Positions 11,785-25,900 are shown, numbered from the stretch's first letter. The stretch is 64,000 nucleotides of DNA from Cristatella mucedo (GCA_009760855.2 WPIO01000062.1:62001-126000); one strand, 5' to 3'. The notes: generated by a model from the sequence alone, not told the origin. Program-made: numbers and translations.

Positions 11785-14700
11785 CCTCGCTCATCCGGCA
11801 GCTGCTAAATTCATCTGGCAGTGCGCCCCTGCTGCCGGCCTGCCTGCTGACGCTGTATTGAATCCTTCCTTTATTCAGCAAAGGAAAGTGGCATCGCAGA
11901 CGTGGTCGTCAAAGCTCAGGTGCTCGCTGGCGGTCGTGGTAAAGGCCTGTTCTCAAGTGGCCTGAAGGGAGGCGTTAAGCTCGTCTTCACGTGAGTGCGC
12001 GTGCACTGCCAGCGCCACCCGTGCCTGAATAGATAGATGCTCGAGAGGCCCCAGGGATGGTGCTACGCTTGTTGGATCGCCATTTTGCAGGCCGGAAGAG
12101 GCTGCCGACATTTCCGGAAAGATGATCGGGCACACACTGGTCACAAAGCAGACCGGCGAGAGTGGGCGAGTGTGCAACAGTGTCATGATTGCAGAGCGAA
12201 AGTACAGCCGCCGGGAGTTCTATTTCGCGCTGGCAATGGATCGCAAGTATGCGGTAAGCCTGCTTCGATTGGCGTTGACTGAACCACCCTCTGCTGCGTG
12301 CTAGCCAACCTGTGAACCCGTGGTTTGAGCATTTTTCCTCCAGGCCGTAGCGCAGCCCCAGTGGTCGCAGTGCTTCGGCCGCAGCAGCTGCAGGTGCGAA
12401 GCTGCTTGTAGCCGCATAGCACACTTCGTTCTCCAGGGTCCTGTCATCATCGCCAGCGCTCAAGGTGGCGTCAACATCGAAGAGGTGGCAAGGGAGAACC
12501 CGTCGGCCATTGTCAGGGAGCCCATCGATGTCATGCTCGGCCTGCAGGATCACCAGGCTGAGCGTGTCGCAGCTTCAGTCGGGCTGTTCAACGGCAGTGC
12601 CTTGCAGGTGCATGCGACTCGCCGACCTTCTTTCTGAGCAAAATGTGGCTGTTATCCATGCTCTTGCGTCTGCATTCGGCCGATGGCTGATTCTTGCTTG
12701 AGCGGCCATGGCTGCTATGCTGCTGCTGTCACGTCTCGTAGGCCGTTGACATCATGAAGAAACTGTACGACATATTCGTGCGCTATGATGCTACTCTTAT
12801 CGAAATCAACCCTATGGCAGAGGATGTCAAAGGCAACGGTAAGCTGCTGGCTGCCTTGAGCTGGGCTGGTGGGCCTGCTGTTCAAGCGTTTGATCCTCCT
12901 ATCCTGGAGCTGTTGAGCCTGCTGCCCTTGTGGTTCGTAGCCTCGCAGTCTCGCTGGCGTCAAGTGAGAGTGCGCCAGTGACAGCTAGCTGATAACTATC
13001 CAGCAGAAATGCATCCGTGAAGCAGCAGCCTTTGTTTTCAAATGCACACACTGCCCCATACCAGTACTCTGCATGGATTGCAAGATCAACTTCGACGACA
13101 ACGCTCACTATCGACAAAAGGAGATCTTTGCGCTGGAGGACGAGACTCAAGAGGACCCCAGAGACGTTGAGGCTAGCAAGGCTAATATCAACTACATAGC
13201 TCTCGATGGCAACATCGGCTGCCTGGGTATGTGCTGCTCTCGTCGAACTCGAGTTCATTTCTGTGGCACCAGCAGAACTTCCATCTTTGTGCTTTGGATA
13301 GTCACCTGGTGGCCGCGCTGGCATAAGTGAATATGCTTCGACGTGCAGTGAATGGCGCTGGCCTGGCCATGGCCACCATGGATATCATCAAGCTGCACGG
13401 TGGCGCACCTGCCAACTTCCTCGACGTAGGCGGTGGTGCGACAGTTGAGCAAGTTACAACGGCATTCAGGCTCATCACAGCTGATCCAAACGTAGGTGTC
13501 TGTACTTGGCCACTGCTTGAAGCATGTTTTGTTTTAGTCATGGGCTATCCTGCATTGGGCTGGCACTCACATTTTTATTTAGTCACTCCCAGTTGATTGT
13601 CCCATCCCAGTTGTTGCCAGTAGATAAAGTTGCTAAAAGTCTCACTGATGTGGCAGTTTGCTTTTTTGAGGTGGCTTGCCTCTCTGGTCCACTTTTACTG
13701 ATAGCTCATATTGCCCGATTTATCCATCATTTAAAGCTTACTGTAAACCGAGAGCGGCTATCTAAAAATCAGGCTAGCTATAGTGCTGTGCTAGACACAT
13801 TGCACTCTACACACTCGAATAATCTTGCACAGCCTCAGGTACCTTCACCGCAAATGTTATTAGCCACCCATTTGTTCATGACGTAGCAGCTAAGCTCATA
13901 TGGCCTCTCCTCGATCCGGTTTTCATGTTTTACACACCCATGTATATGCTTGACTCACACCAGTCAGTTTCTGCTCTCTACGACGTGCTTGATGTCACTG
14001 CAAACATTGCAGGTACAAGCGGTCTTGGTGAATATCTTCGGCGGGATAATGCGGTGTGACGTCATAGCCCGTGGCATTATCGAGGCTGCGCGGATCCTCA
14101 AGCTCAAGATACCGCTTGTTGTGCGACTGCAAGGTCGGTGCAGCAGCAGCAGCATAGTCGGCAGCAGTCAGCCGTGCTCAGCAGTCCATCTGGCTCACCG
14201 TCTCACCCCTCAGCCACATAGTTTGCTGCTGCGTTGTTGTGCATTAAGCCCAAGACCTCGTGCATGTAATTTACTGCCGGTCTGTTATTGCCATCGTGCT
14301 TGTCACCCGGCAGTAGTGTGACTTTGCATACACTGTTCCCTACTGTGAACAAGTCGGTTCGCTTTGTGGAGAGCTGTTATAGGCATGGAGGACGGTGGGT
14401 GGATAGCAGGTATGAGCTAGTGGTGGATAGCAGTCAGAAAGGCTAGTGCCGGCCACAGCAGCAGCTCTCTCTTAAGTCCTGCATGCATTCCAAATGGGAC
14501 CTTACACCTCTGGCAGGCCCCTCTGCCTGGGGGGGGGGTAAGGGTCCTCATGGCTGTCTCCGTGTTTCTCCATCATCTTCCTCTCCTCTTTATCCTATAC
14601 CCTTACTCTTTTCCTGCCTTATCCCTTGCAACAGATGAATCACTGCTCTTCTTTACGTTCTATGCTTACGTTATTCTTAAAGTTCGCGAGTACCTGCTGT

Positions 14701-16293
14701 GAGAGTGGCCTACTCAATACTTGAAGTAACTGAGTTGCGGATGAGGCCAACGGTTGTGTAAGTGGGTTTCGAGTGGGTTTGGGCTGTAAGGCCTAACATT
14801 CTTTGGAACCACCACGAGTCGAATTTAGTGGAATCCCTACTCTAGATGTGTCTCCGGCATCTTTGTCCAGACCTCAAGCTTGCACGTTTACCTTGACCCC
14901 ATTTCCAGCACTGCATTAGAGGTCAACTCTGGCTGCATCGTCTCCGGTTTAGGTTTATGTCGTCCAATGCAGTAATGCCTGCAAAGGTGTACGATGAACT
15001 GAAGATTTTGTGTGCATCAGCAGATACTGGTTATTGCTTTCGCCAGTCACATCTGCCATTGATATGGCAGTGCTAACCGCGAGCTCTTTAGTGGCTTACT
15101 GGTTTGTTTGAGGCAGGCACCTCGGCACTTGAGGACCCTGGGTAGTGGTTGTGCTGTGCTAGTCAGCCGATATCGTGCTGCGTGGTCTGCCCTTTGGGTT
15201 AATGCTGAACCGGCCACTACGTTACTTTAATAATAATAATAATAATAATACACTTGATAAAGTGCCGTCAGAGAACTCAATCTCTCTCTAGGCACTTACA
15301 TTTGCTGCAAAGGAAACACCAACGAGATTAAGTCTGTTGGTTACCGAATGCATACCGAAAGCCGCTTAGGCTGTGAGCGCGCTATATAAAACTCTCCTGT
15401 GTAACACCCACATAGTCTTTGTGGAGTTATAGACGGAGATACATTACATTACATCGAATGGTCAGTGGTAGCATGATCAATAAACAAGAATAATATGGCT
15501 AGGGGTGACATGCACAGGGCCAGCATGCAAGTGTGGTTACTTTGTCCGTGTGGAGCAACAAGACGTTGCCAGTCTGCATGGATTGCACACCATCATGCCA
15601 TGGGTCCAGAGCTATTATTTTCTAGAGGGTGTTGGTAGATCAGTTTAGTCTAACTGGGCCGATTCTAAGTTAAGGATCACGTAGTACACAGTCGGTGCAG
15701 CAGTAATGTTAATACACGGCCGGTGCAGCAGTAATGTTAATAACAATACGAACGCAAAGCTGTTATCAGCTTCTACAGTTCTACTCGGCAAACTGGCTAT
15801 TTTTTGCACCATTTTAATCCTATCCTTTTGCCTTGGCTCCCTGCTGTAGAGGTAAGTTTGCTGTGTCTGTTCTGCTGTGCCCACAGTTTTGCTTCAATAA
15901 AACGTTGTTTTATATATGGGAATGCTATGACATTAGATGATTTGGTGACCTCCTGCTGGAGCATTTGCAGCTTTTTCTGCTGCCCCATTTCACCAAACAG
16001 TTGTTATCTGTTATGCTAGGTACACGAGTGGATGATGCAAAAGCTTTAATGGCTGCAAGCGATCTACGCGTTATACCATGTGACAACCTGGATGAGGCCG
16101 CCAATATGGTAAGCTGGCCTGGAGATGCACTCTCTGGATCGTATTTGCTGTTTCAGCTGGTCTTGATACGAATACTAGAGGAATGATGGCTCACGTGCAT
16201 ATATTTGTGATTCTTTAGGTCGTAAAGCTTTCCAACATAGTTGGCTTAGCAAGAGAGACGAAGCTGCAAGTCAACTTTGAGCTACCTCTTTAG
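8077..16293 (+). CDS. SUCLA2: Succinyl-CoA ligase (ADP-forming) beta subunit, mitochondrial; 11 exons
   Basis: This subunit pairs with the alpha subunit in the mitochondrial matrix to convert succinyl-CoA plus ADP to succinate plus ATP in the TCA cycle. Exons: 8077-8142, 11326-11476, 11879-11990, 12091-12253, 12437-12607, 12742-12838, 13065-13226, 13349-13491, 14013-14133, 16020-16108, 16219-16293. All have AG acceptors and GT donors, the phases agree throughout, and the sum is 1350 nt (449 residues plus TAG). Exon 1 encodes [14 protein letters not shown], an Arg-rich presequence. The ATP-grasp region follows, with GGRGKG at 90-95 and IEINP near 241-245. [11 protein letters not shown] at 309-319 starts the ligase domain. 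Residues such as [16 protein letters not shown] and TQED match the ATP-type SUCLA2 rather than the GTP-type SUCLG2. The donor after exon 9 (GTCGGT) is weak. Exon 1 was chosen because it is in phase and gives a targeting peptide; it is the least certain exon. Confidence 0.93.
8143..11325 (+). other. Intron 1 of SUCLA2
   Basis: This 3.2 kb intron separates the presequence exon from the body of the gene. It holds a near-perfect tandem duplication of 185 bp at 10160-10529 and otherwise no feature I recognise. Short open frames inside it show no domain and no coding-like pattern. Confidence 0.7.
10160..10529. repeat. Tandem duplication, 2 x 185 bp
   Basis: Two adjacent units start at 10160 and 10345 with the same ACTAGCACACGCACTC sequence and end in GATATGTATTCATT. 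Only about three substitutions separate them by eye, so the duplication is recent. It lies in SUCLA2 intron 1. Confidence 0.95.
11727..11783. repeat. (CA)n microsatellite in a SUCLA2 intron
   Basis: CA run with a CG-containing start, between exons 2 and 3. Confidence 0.96.
15228..15545 (-). mobile_element. LINE-A 3' end, split by a LINE-B 3' end (15317-15452, plus strand)
   Basis: A TAA run followed by ACACTTGATAAAGTGCC and the CTCAATCTCTCTCTAGGCAC hairpin is the minus-oriented LINE-A tail. It stops after CAAAGGAAAC. A plus-oriented LINE-B tail (GTCTGTTGGTTACCGAATGC ... GGAGATACATTACATTACA) follows, and LINE-A resumes at GAATGGTCAGTGGTAGC. It lies within SUCLA2 intron 9. Confidence 0.85.
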
Positions 16294-16929
16294 TGCTTTT
16301 TTTTGGGAGAGTACAAAAAGGCTACGTCGACATTAGCTACAGATGCCACTGCAAGCTTGCAGTCGGCTGACAAGATGGCACACGAAACAGAGGCTCTGAC
16401 TTAACGAGCCTGAAGGGCTACATTTTTGCCAATGTCTGGCTGCAGTCCGACACCACTCACAACAAATGGAATTAGCCTTCAGCTGGAACTGCTTCCTGTC
16501 AGGCCATTCTTTTACTGTGTTTTAAGACGTGGGGTGTCATTTGCGTTTGTGACTACTGGTTCTGATTACCTGCTCGTGTCTTAATTAGGTAGCCTCAACA
16601 TAGGTCATAACTTGAATCTGGTCAATGCAGAATGCTTTAACGGTGAATATTTATTTTATCGTGCACCATCAAGCAGTGGCAGCAGCGATTTTCATGCATG
16701 CAGGACCTTAGTGGCCTAGGTATTTCAGGCTGCAATGTACGTGTGAAGTTACTGGTGACTGCGTCGGCTGTACCAGATCCAGGCTTGTCTGTTTCGTTCG
16801 AAGCTTTTCGAAATGCTGCAACGGCCATCCCTCGGTAGCAGACCAATACAAATCGGTGGCCATGCTCGGCTTTGCATTCTCATTCCACAGACAATCTTGC
16901 ATACACATGGCGTGCAGCCTTTGTGGCTA
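16294..16929. other. Intergenic space between convergent SUCLA2 and VPS36
   Basis: Only 636 bp lie between the two stop codons. The region should contain both 3' UTRs. I see no AATAAA on the plus strand for SUCLA2, so it may use a variant signal or overlap the VPS36 transcript. Confidence 0.6.
16650..16655 (-). terminator. Likely polyadenylation signal of VPS36
   Basis: AATAAA on the minus strand, 275 nt beyond the VPS36 stop. It is the first canonical signal on that side. Confidence 0.5.
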
Positions 16930-19900
16930 CTATGCTCGAAAGCGAGTAACAAGCACGTTGGGATAGAAACGTAGTCCCTCCACGCTTTCATCTCTGCAGA
17001 GGCAGCCATATCGTTCCGATAACAGGAGCCTGTAAACGATTGGAAGCTGCTGGGCCGGCCCATCGTGCACTTTGCTTCAAGCAGCAGGAACACTTTCTAT
17101 CTGGTGCAGTTGCATAAAGCTCGGGGCAGGGCAACAAGGCCATGCAGTCAATTGCCTACCTTTCCTTTGCCAAGACGACCGATATGCCCAGCTTTGACGA
17201 CAGTTCGTCGGCAGACATCGATTTGTTCAATTCGACCTGGCATGGAAAAGCAGGAAGTTCTGCACAAACATGTTGGGCTGCATTGGCCTACACCGATGAA
17301 ATCGTTTGCGATTAGCCATTTACCAGCTCGGCAGCCTCCTTGGCCATCTGCTCTTCGGATTGTGATATGAGTATGACGACCATGACTCCACTCTCGTATG
17401 TCTTGAGCCTTCAGTAGAAAGAAAAATAGCCATGAGTGTGTGTGAGAGAGATATTCATGTGTGTAAATGCTGATAAAATGAAATAAACCGAGGGCTTTCT
17501 ACACGGCCGTGCACCTTCACTAACCTCAACGGCAATGATGCTGTCTCGAATGTTCGGCATGCATCCAGCAAATCCTGAGGGGACAGCAGCTAAAAACCGG
17601 CAATATTGCAACACGTTTCCGTCAGAAAAATACAGCTCTTCGAAGTGGGTGGACACTTCTTGCTGTTTGCACGAAGCACAACTCACAAGCAATGGATTCT
17701 CACAAGCTGTGGCTGTTCTCTGCAAGTGCCTAATTTAGCATACCTCCAGACCACGAGCCCTGTTCACTCGGCAATAGACGTCTGTCAGAGCCATCACGCC
17801 ACCACAATCCTGTAACAGGCAGTATGAAAAATAATGACGAGTGCTTGCATTCTAAATGCTCATGAACCTGCTGGACTGCATGGTCACTGCATCACACTAT
17901 TGGCATGCACGGTGACAGCAAAGGCTATCTGGCTGGTGCAGCTGCTCACACATTCATGCAGTGCTCTGCAGTCCAAGTACCTGTAGCGGTTTTACTAGTA
18001 CGGCTGCCAGCTCTCGTGCGAGCTCCAGGTAATACTTGTTCCCTGAGCCATGTGTATCACGTGTCACTGGATCAGAAATACCCAGTGACAACAAATAAGA
18101 TTTGAACTGAGTGGTCTACAAAAACCATAAAGAAGACTTTTTCATCAGTCTAAATAAATAGGAGTGCTCACGTGGGGTAACAAAATCAATATAAGGAGCG
18201 ACGAAAGACGTACCTCATCATCTGTGATGCTACCCTGCTTCTCTCGAATTTTAGTAGAAATAGCTTTGGATAAGTTAACCATTTCTTTCGCCTAAAATTG
18301 AGTTAGGTAAGCAGCAAAATACCACAAGAGAGCGATGGGCAAGTCGTTCAACATGGTAACAAGAAATCAGAGATGCGGCACAACTGAAATTCTGATTCTC
18401 TGAATAATAGGCCAATAGAGTCAAGTCTAAGAGAACTTGCAAGCAGTAACTGAAGCAAACCAGCAGCTAGGCTAACAACACAGGTCGCTTGTTTTCATGG
18501 GAAGTGGCTTCCAGCAGACGACCAAGTGCTTTTAGCTAAGGTCTCCCAGGAAAGCCTTGACAGCATCCATAGAGGAGGGAGGGTAATCGATCGTGCCGGC
18601 GAAAGTCGGAAGTGATTAGTCATGCCTTCAGTGTGTTCAAGAACCCCCCCCCCCGTAAAGTTGAGGCAACAAATACTATAAGTCAAAAAAAGGATGTGCA
18701 ATGAATGTTTTTCGAACTGCTAATGAATCTATCAGGAACTTAATTTTGAAGCTGTGCTTATGCACACAAAGTACATCCTGGAGATGGAAGTTACAAGACC
18801 AGCAGGGTTCTTGAGCCACCAACAATCACTAAGCCAAAGAGAATAAACCGGATAGCTCTTAATTACCGTTCGAGCATATCACACTATTTGGTACGAACGT
18901 GGAATTTTGGGAACGGGTATGTCACCAGCAACAACATTCATGAAACGATGTTTGTACATAATGCGACCTACAGCAAGTATGAAGCTGTGAGCTATGTCAA
19001 GCTAAAGGAATGCAAAACGACCTGCATATACAGGAATTTACTGCATTTTGCTCATTTTATATGGAAGTAATACTATTGATATGTAATACATGGATACCAA
19101 GAGAGTTGGAGATTCAGGTGCCCGAACCCTTAGTTGGCCAAGCCAATCTTCAGATCTCAACCCTAGTGAGCATCTGTGGGACAGGTTGGAGCGCTCCAAC
19201 CTGCCTGAGAACAGTGAGCTGAGAACAGCATCTGTCTTCCACCGAGCAGCTTTTTGGTCGGCTTAAGCATCTGTGGGAGAACATTACTCCGGATGTTTGC
19301 CGAAAGCTGAATGAGTCAATGCTCTGGCAATTACATGAAGTCATGAAGAGCAGTTCGACCTCCTAGTGAGGTGAGTACCAATTAGTGCTTGTATAACCTT
19401 AGTTCTGATACTAGAAAATATCAAAACACCTCGTGTGCATGTTTTCAGTGCTGTTCGACGAAGACCAAATCAATTAACTGACGGGACAGTGGCTTGTTGG
19501 TGGTAGCTATTCAACCTCGTAAATACTTTGGCGTTTGAGTGTGTGTATATATATACATTATATATATATATATATATATATATTCAAAACGCCAAAGTAT
19601 TTACTATACTATATATAGCATGCTTGTCATCTCTACTTGCACGAGACATTCACATGCCCAGCAGATGAAGCACAACATGTCATGGGCCCACACAGGTGAC
19701 TTCTTTCTTAAGAAAGAAAAAGCAACGCAAGCCAAAAAAAGACAAGCTAGTCCAAGCCTGGTATCAGCTTCGATGGTCTCACTTTCATAAGTGCAAGGCT
19801 CGTGTACTTTGCTAAAGCCGAGATGGACAGACAAGGAATCTATTGCTAGGCGATGCAATGTCCTGTATCTGCCCCCCACGAAAGTCACTCGGCCGACATG

Positions 19901-22900
19901 CCGATTGGTAGGCAATATTGTTCGGGAACTACTCTTAGAATGGGTACACTTTGCCAACTTACAACCTGGCATCGGTGTCTTGGGGTTACCTTCAAGCAGC
20001 TGCTATAGTTTTACACTGCCTTAGCAGCAAGCAGTTAGATAATACCCGATCATAATGTTACAAGACCGACCATAATAATATTAATAATAATAAAAATATT
20101 AATAATAATACCCTTTATAAAGCACCCTCGTAGAACTCAAATCTCTTTCTAGGCGCTTTACATTTGCTGCAAAGGACCATAAACCCATAGAGGGGAACAA
20201 TGTGACTTAAGTCAGATCTTCACCAGCGACACATGAATCAACACCTCGCTACCAGATACAATGTTCAAAAGTGCTGTTCCCCTAACTCTGATATACCTTT
20301 TGGTATACCTTTTGGCATCTCACCATTGACCGTTAGTACAGTGAAAGCTCTTCTGTTAGCACATCCTACATGAAATCATCATCAAATTTTCGTAATATTC
20401 ATGATATGCTGCTATAACGATCACAAATTACACTGACAATCAAGACCGATGGGAGCATCAGGATTTCTCTGTTTAAAGACCGTTGGCGACAGAAGCTTTA
20501 GCTCTTCAGGTCCTAGACTGTGGAACTCGCTTCCACAATTCTTACGCAACTACAACTACCCTCCTACTGCCGACTGTGGCTCATCCTTTTTAGTGGTCCT
20601 GAGCTGCTACTTCCTTGCTACTCACTACCTCAACTGCTCTCCTGACTCTGCTATGCTCCACACTTACTCTTTGTTGCGTGAGACGAAGTCTGTTGGCTAC
20701 CGAATGTGTACCGAAAGCCGCTTAGGTACCACATGCGTACTACAGCCGCTTAGGCTGTGAGTGCACTATACAAAACTCGCCTGCATAAGACTCACATGGT
20801 CTTTATGACTTTGGGGAGTTACAGACGGAGATAGATTACATTACATTCTTTAAGAAGGAAGGCAAAGTGGTGAGAGCTACAACAAGCAACATTGAACAGT
20901 ATGTACCTAATTGTAGCTGCTGGCAAGCAGTCAAAGCAGATTTTTCTATACTACCATTGCCCTCCGCTTATTACGAACCAAAGAACTGCAAGTGTAGCTT
21001 AAGGGGCTTCAGTAAAGTGTAACGTGGGGGCTAAGGTATGTCTATGCTCTTGTGCGCACCTCACTTTGTTCAACAAAATATCCACATTGCTGCGCGACTT
21101 CGGACTTCATTCCAATTGGGGGGGGGGGGCTTCCCAGGTCTTGTGCATTAGAGTATACGAAAGGTAGGCAGTATTACCATGCAACGGTAGCAGCAGGCGT
21201 AGACAAGCAAACAATCACCAACCTGGTCCATCAGATGGCGCATATCTTCAAATGCAGCTGCTATACTTCTGTCAGTTTCCTTCTGCTTCTGCTGGATGAT
21301 CTTCTCAATGCCTGCAATTCCTGTTCGAGGTGCCTGAGAAAGTTTAAGACAATGAGACCAGTACCAGTCCACTGGCAAAAGGAATAAAAAAATAGTAAAG
21401 ACACAGTTGGGTCTACAGCGACAGACGACAGCACACATCGAGGTTAACACATTGGCATACATTCACACATGTCTGATAAACTGCAATTGAGACACCACAG
21501 AAAAAACTTGACGGTAAGTCACTGAAAGAATGGCAGCTACAGAACTCCAACTTGAAATAGCACATCCTCACCTACTAGCTCTGCAATGTCCCTGGCTATG
21601 CTCATGAATAACTACTAACTTTCTGCAGCCCCAGCCCTGACATGTGAGGAGAGGTCTGAATGCAGCTTTTTACTTACCAGGCATTCGTCAAATTTTAGGA
21701 AAGGCAGATGCTGTCAGCCACTCAGGAAGGCACCCCTAATTACCACAGGGTCGATGCTTGAAAAAAAGTCAAAAGAGTAGAGTGTAACCTGCTAAAGTGA
21801 TAATTCTTGCTAATGCAGATCTCAATGACAATTAGATATGTGCCTCCTTATAATATAAGTAGACTGGTTTACTACTAATAATAATACACTTGACAAAGCG
21901 CCCCAAAGAGAACTCAATCTCTTTCTAAACATCTTGTTAGACTGTTTCTGGCACAGGCTTTGCTTCATCCAAGAGAATTATTCTTTGTGTTCCTGTGCAT
22001 ACTGAAATTTGTATGATCTCATAATAATAAAATATTCCTGTAGTACCCTAAAAGAACCGAATCTCTTGCCAGGCACTTTACACAAGCTGAAATGAAAGCA
22101 AGCCAATTGGTTAGTCACAATACGCACACTAACAAATCGGCATGCCTGATCAGCAGCATTTTAAAGAGTCTATAAATGGACTTGGTTCTATTGGGTTGCT
22201 AAATACACATTTAATTATCACGGGTCTTTGGCCAGGGGAAAGGTGCTTGCACTTTACGACCAAGGTCGTGGGTTCGAGTCTTATAGCAGTCAATCCTTGA
22301 TTCCCCACAGCAAGCGGGTGACAGCTGCTCTGGCTGTTCTGCCACTATATAAATGAGGCTTCTTGATCAACTAACCTTTGCTTTTACTTATTTACTTTTA
22401 GCAGGCGTCAGTTCTCTACAGCAGAACGGTAGAAAGAAACCAGGAGTCATGCTTAGCTAGTAGCTCCACTGTTACCCAGACCTTGAACAGACGAGGAAGT
22501 CTTGTGAAATCGACTCTCAGCAAGGGTGTGACCCCAGTTTGCATTAGCACACTTTCATAGCTAATTGGAAGAAAGCCATTGCTGCTAGAACAAGCACAGC
22601 TATGTTAATAACCTGTCATACACAGAGAGCTTTCCAGTAAGTAGGAAGAATAGAGCCAGAAAGCAGGTGGAGAAGCCAGGCCTATTCCTTCCTACAAGCC
22701 ATCTCGTTATAGGATAAGTCACAGACACTCGCAAGGTAAAATTTCCTTTTTCGGCAGCACATTCGCAAGAGAAAACTGTCATTCACCATCAAATGGGACG
22801 AGCAGCAACACCAGCACAATGATCTTTTTACCATTACCGACACAGACAGACCAGCAACTACATAGCCGAGCTGCTATCACTAATCATCAGGTTTCCATTT

Positions 22901-25900
22901 TGCCCAGGGGCAATCAACTGGCCACTCTGCCGGATAGGCCTCTTTAGCCCACCAGGCCATGTTGCAATGAGTACAAAAACACTTAACGTAAGAATGATGG
23001 CTTAGAAGTCTCAGAGAGAGAGAGAGAGAAAAGAGAGAGAGAGACAGAGACAGACTGACAGACAGACCGAGAGACAGACAGACAGACACAGACAGGGAGA
23101 GAGAGACAGAGACAGGGAGAGACAGAGACACAGAGGGAGAGAGACAGACAGACAGACAGAGTCAGTGAGTGAGAGAGAACCTTGAGCCATCTCGTCTCCC
23201 TAGTTCACATCATACAGAATGCTGCATCAATCTGACTTATTTCATGAGATTATGCTTATGGAGATTATGTAATTAGATTGTGTAACACAGGGCGATTGTG
23301 TAATTAGAGGCAACCGATATGACTGCACGACGTAAGCATCAGCCCATATCGCAGCAGCAGAATTCGTGCCTTCCAAAAAGGAAGGTCGTCCACAATCGGC
23401 TACATACATTTTCAGTCGTATTCCAGCAAGAACAAATGAGGAGCAACAGAGCTTGAAGGTAACAATAAACCCCCTATCGTATGCTAGCACGAATCACAAT
23501 TAATACGAAGAAATGCATCTATCCTACCAACCCTACCACGATTTGATCAGCTAATAACCATTGGTAACCACAGTGATAAGGTCTTGGAGCACAGCCAACT
23601 GTGCACATGCTTCAGGAACAAATTTGGGGTAGAAGATCAGATCGATTGAGTGGGACGTAGACTAACAAAGAGCATCGAGTCATGAAGGAGGGTGAAATAT
23701 CAGCCGTCGGGTCATATCCCAGGGTTCACAGCAGAGGCCATGAGTTCGAGTCATCGAACAGGCAATCCTTAATTGCCTGTGCAAGTGTAAATAGGTAGAT
23801 AGGTGTAAAGGCTGTTGGACAAAGGCTAGTGAATCAGTCGACCTTTCACGCAGTTCACGTGGGAGCACGAGTTTGGCATGGGCTGCCGAAATTACCGTCA
23901 GAGCTGCGGTTGCCCGGCCAGATGCACTCCGCTCCCACTTCCGTGCAGCAAGTGTCTCAACCAGCAGCCTCGACAGCTAAAAGCAGAAAGCCCGAAAGAG
24001 CTGATGGTAGAAGATCTCGGAGCCTCATGGCATGCATACAGGTTCAAGCACCGCACGGGCTCAAGCGGACGAGTAGACGACCCCATCAGCTCCACAATCA
24101 AGTCTGCCTACTTTCAGCTACATAACATTGCTAAAATTCGAGCTTGTTTAGATAAGGATACCACGTCTGGTCCATACATTTGAGACATCCCGTTCTTGAC
24201 TTCTGTAACTCACTACTTGCTGGCCTACCGGGATGTGCAATCAGGCAATTACAGCTGGTGCAAAACTCAGCAGTTAGGCTTGTCTGTCGTGAGTGTCGCA
24301 GTTGCCACATCACACCACTTCTCGCCGACCTGCACTGGCTCCCTGTCAAGCAGCAGATCGACTTCAATGTTTTATCGCTCACTTTTAGGTCACTTCATTC
24401 TTTGGCTCCAGCCTATCTCTCATCACGTATACTCCCCCACCAGGCCAAGCGTAGTATCACCTGCTTTTCGGAATCCAACAGTTTACCAATACCTCGTACA
24501 AACCTCAAATCCTATGGAGACCGTGCATTTAGTTTGTATGCTCCCAAAGCCTGGAACTCCCTCCCGACCTGCGTCACAACATCCCCTGACTTGACCACAT
24601 TCAAAAAGAACTTAAAACACACCTATTTAGGACAGCATTTAGTGGGTCCCTTTGATTCGTCCTTAATGTGCTTATGCATGCTGACACTGTGCATGCTGCT
24701 GCTAACCACATTTGCATGCTGACCCTGTGCATGTCACCCCTAACCAGGTTATTCATGTTGTTTATCAAGCATGATATTACTCACGATTCAATCGGGTTTC
24801 CCTTTGCAGCAAATGTAAAGCGCCTAGAACGAGATTGAGTTCTCTGAGGGCGGTTTATCAAGTGCATTACTATTATTATTGTTATTATTAAGCTTGCAGC
24901 TGCATCAGCACTGACGAGAACCTGTACATGCAGAGCACGAGCCTACCACTTGCATGGGTATGCATAGCCACAGCAGTCTAAAGGCTAGTCTAGCTAGGTT
25001 TAGAACAGCTCCAGCTTCAAGCAGCAGACAGGCAGAAGATGATTGCTATCCACACACCTCGACCTGACCACCTTGAGAGAAGATTAGACTGACGTGAGAA
25101 TGCTCAGAAGCAGGCGCCACACGTTTGCCGGTGGTGAGACCAGCATCCATTGCCGGCTTCAGATGTAGCACCAGGCTGCAAGCGTAGAAAACACTTAAAA
25201 CCTCTGCACACGAGCGGCCATGTGATGTCGAATATTTGGATGTGGCACTTTGATGCTACCCATGCTACCCAACCTGCGACCTTTCCACAGATGGTGAGGA
25301 CAACTCAAGAGCAATGCATGAGAGTTATGGCAAATTGAGAAGTTGCTCCTAGCAGTAAATTCACTATGTAACAACTTTTACTTTATATTTGCTCTCCTAT
25401 GTAGTCGCACGTACTTTTTGGTGATTTTTGCTGGCTTCATTGTTATGCTACGGTTTTAAACCTCATAACTCTGGAGCTATTCTCTCTCCGAACCGAAGAC
25501 TGATGCTACTACTTGCGCACAATAATTTTCTTGTATGCCCCAAGTATTAAAAGCACCCCAGTATGACAACGTAAAACTTTTTCACGTGCAACCAGCACTT
25601 GAGTGTCAGCGTGTCTGGTCCCAAAGCATAAACTTTTCTGCTAGCCTTGATATAACTGCCGTTTTACCGTAACAGCCCACGTCGACAGGTCTCGTAGCTA
25701 ATGCTAATAGACAGGCTTGACTGTACTACCACTGTGAAGCAGAATTCACGATGCGGCATGTCATGTTTGCTATGCACATACCCTTGAGGGACCACTGGAA
25801 CCCAAGGCTAGATATGTTGTTACATTCGCCATTGCTTTCACTCGAAAAAGAAATCAAGGCATTGCAGTGCGACATTCGGCAGCTGCTGCAGCCTCGCCGC

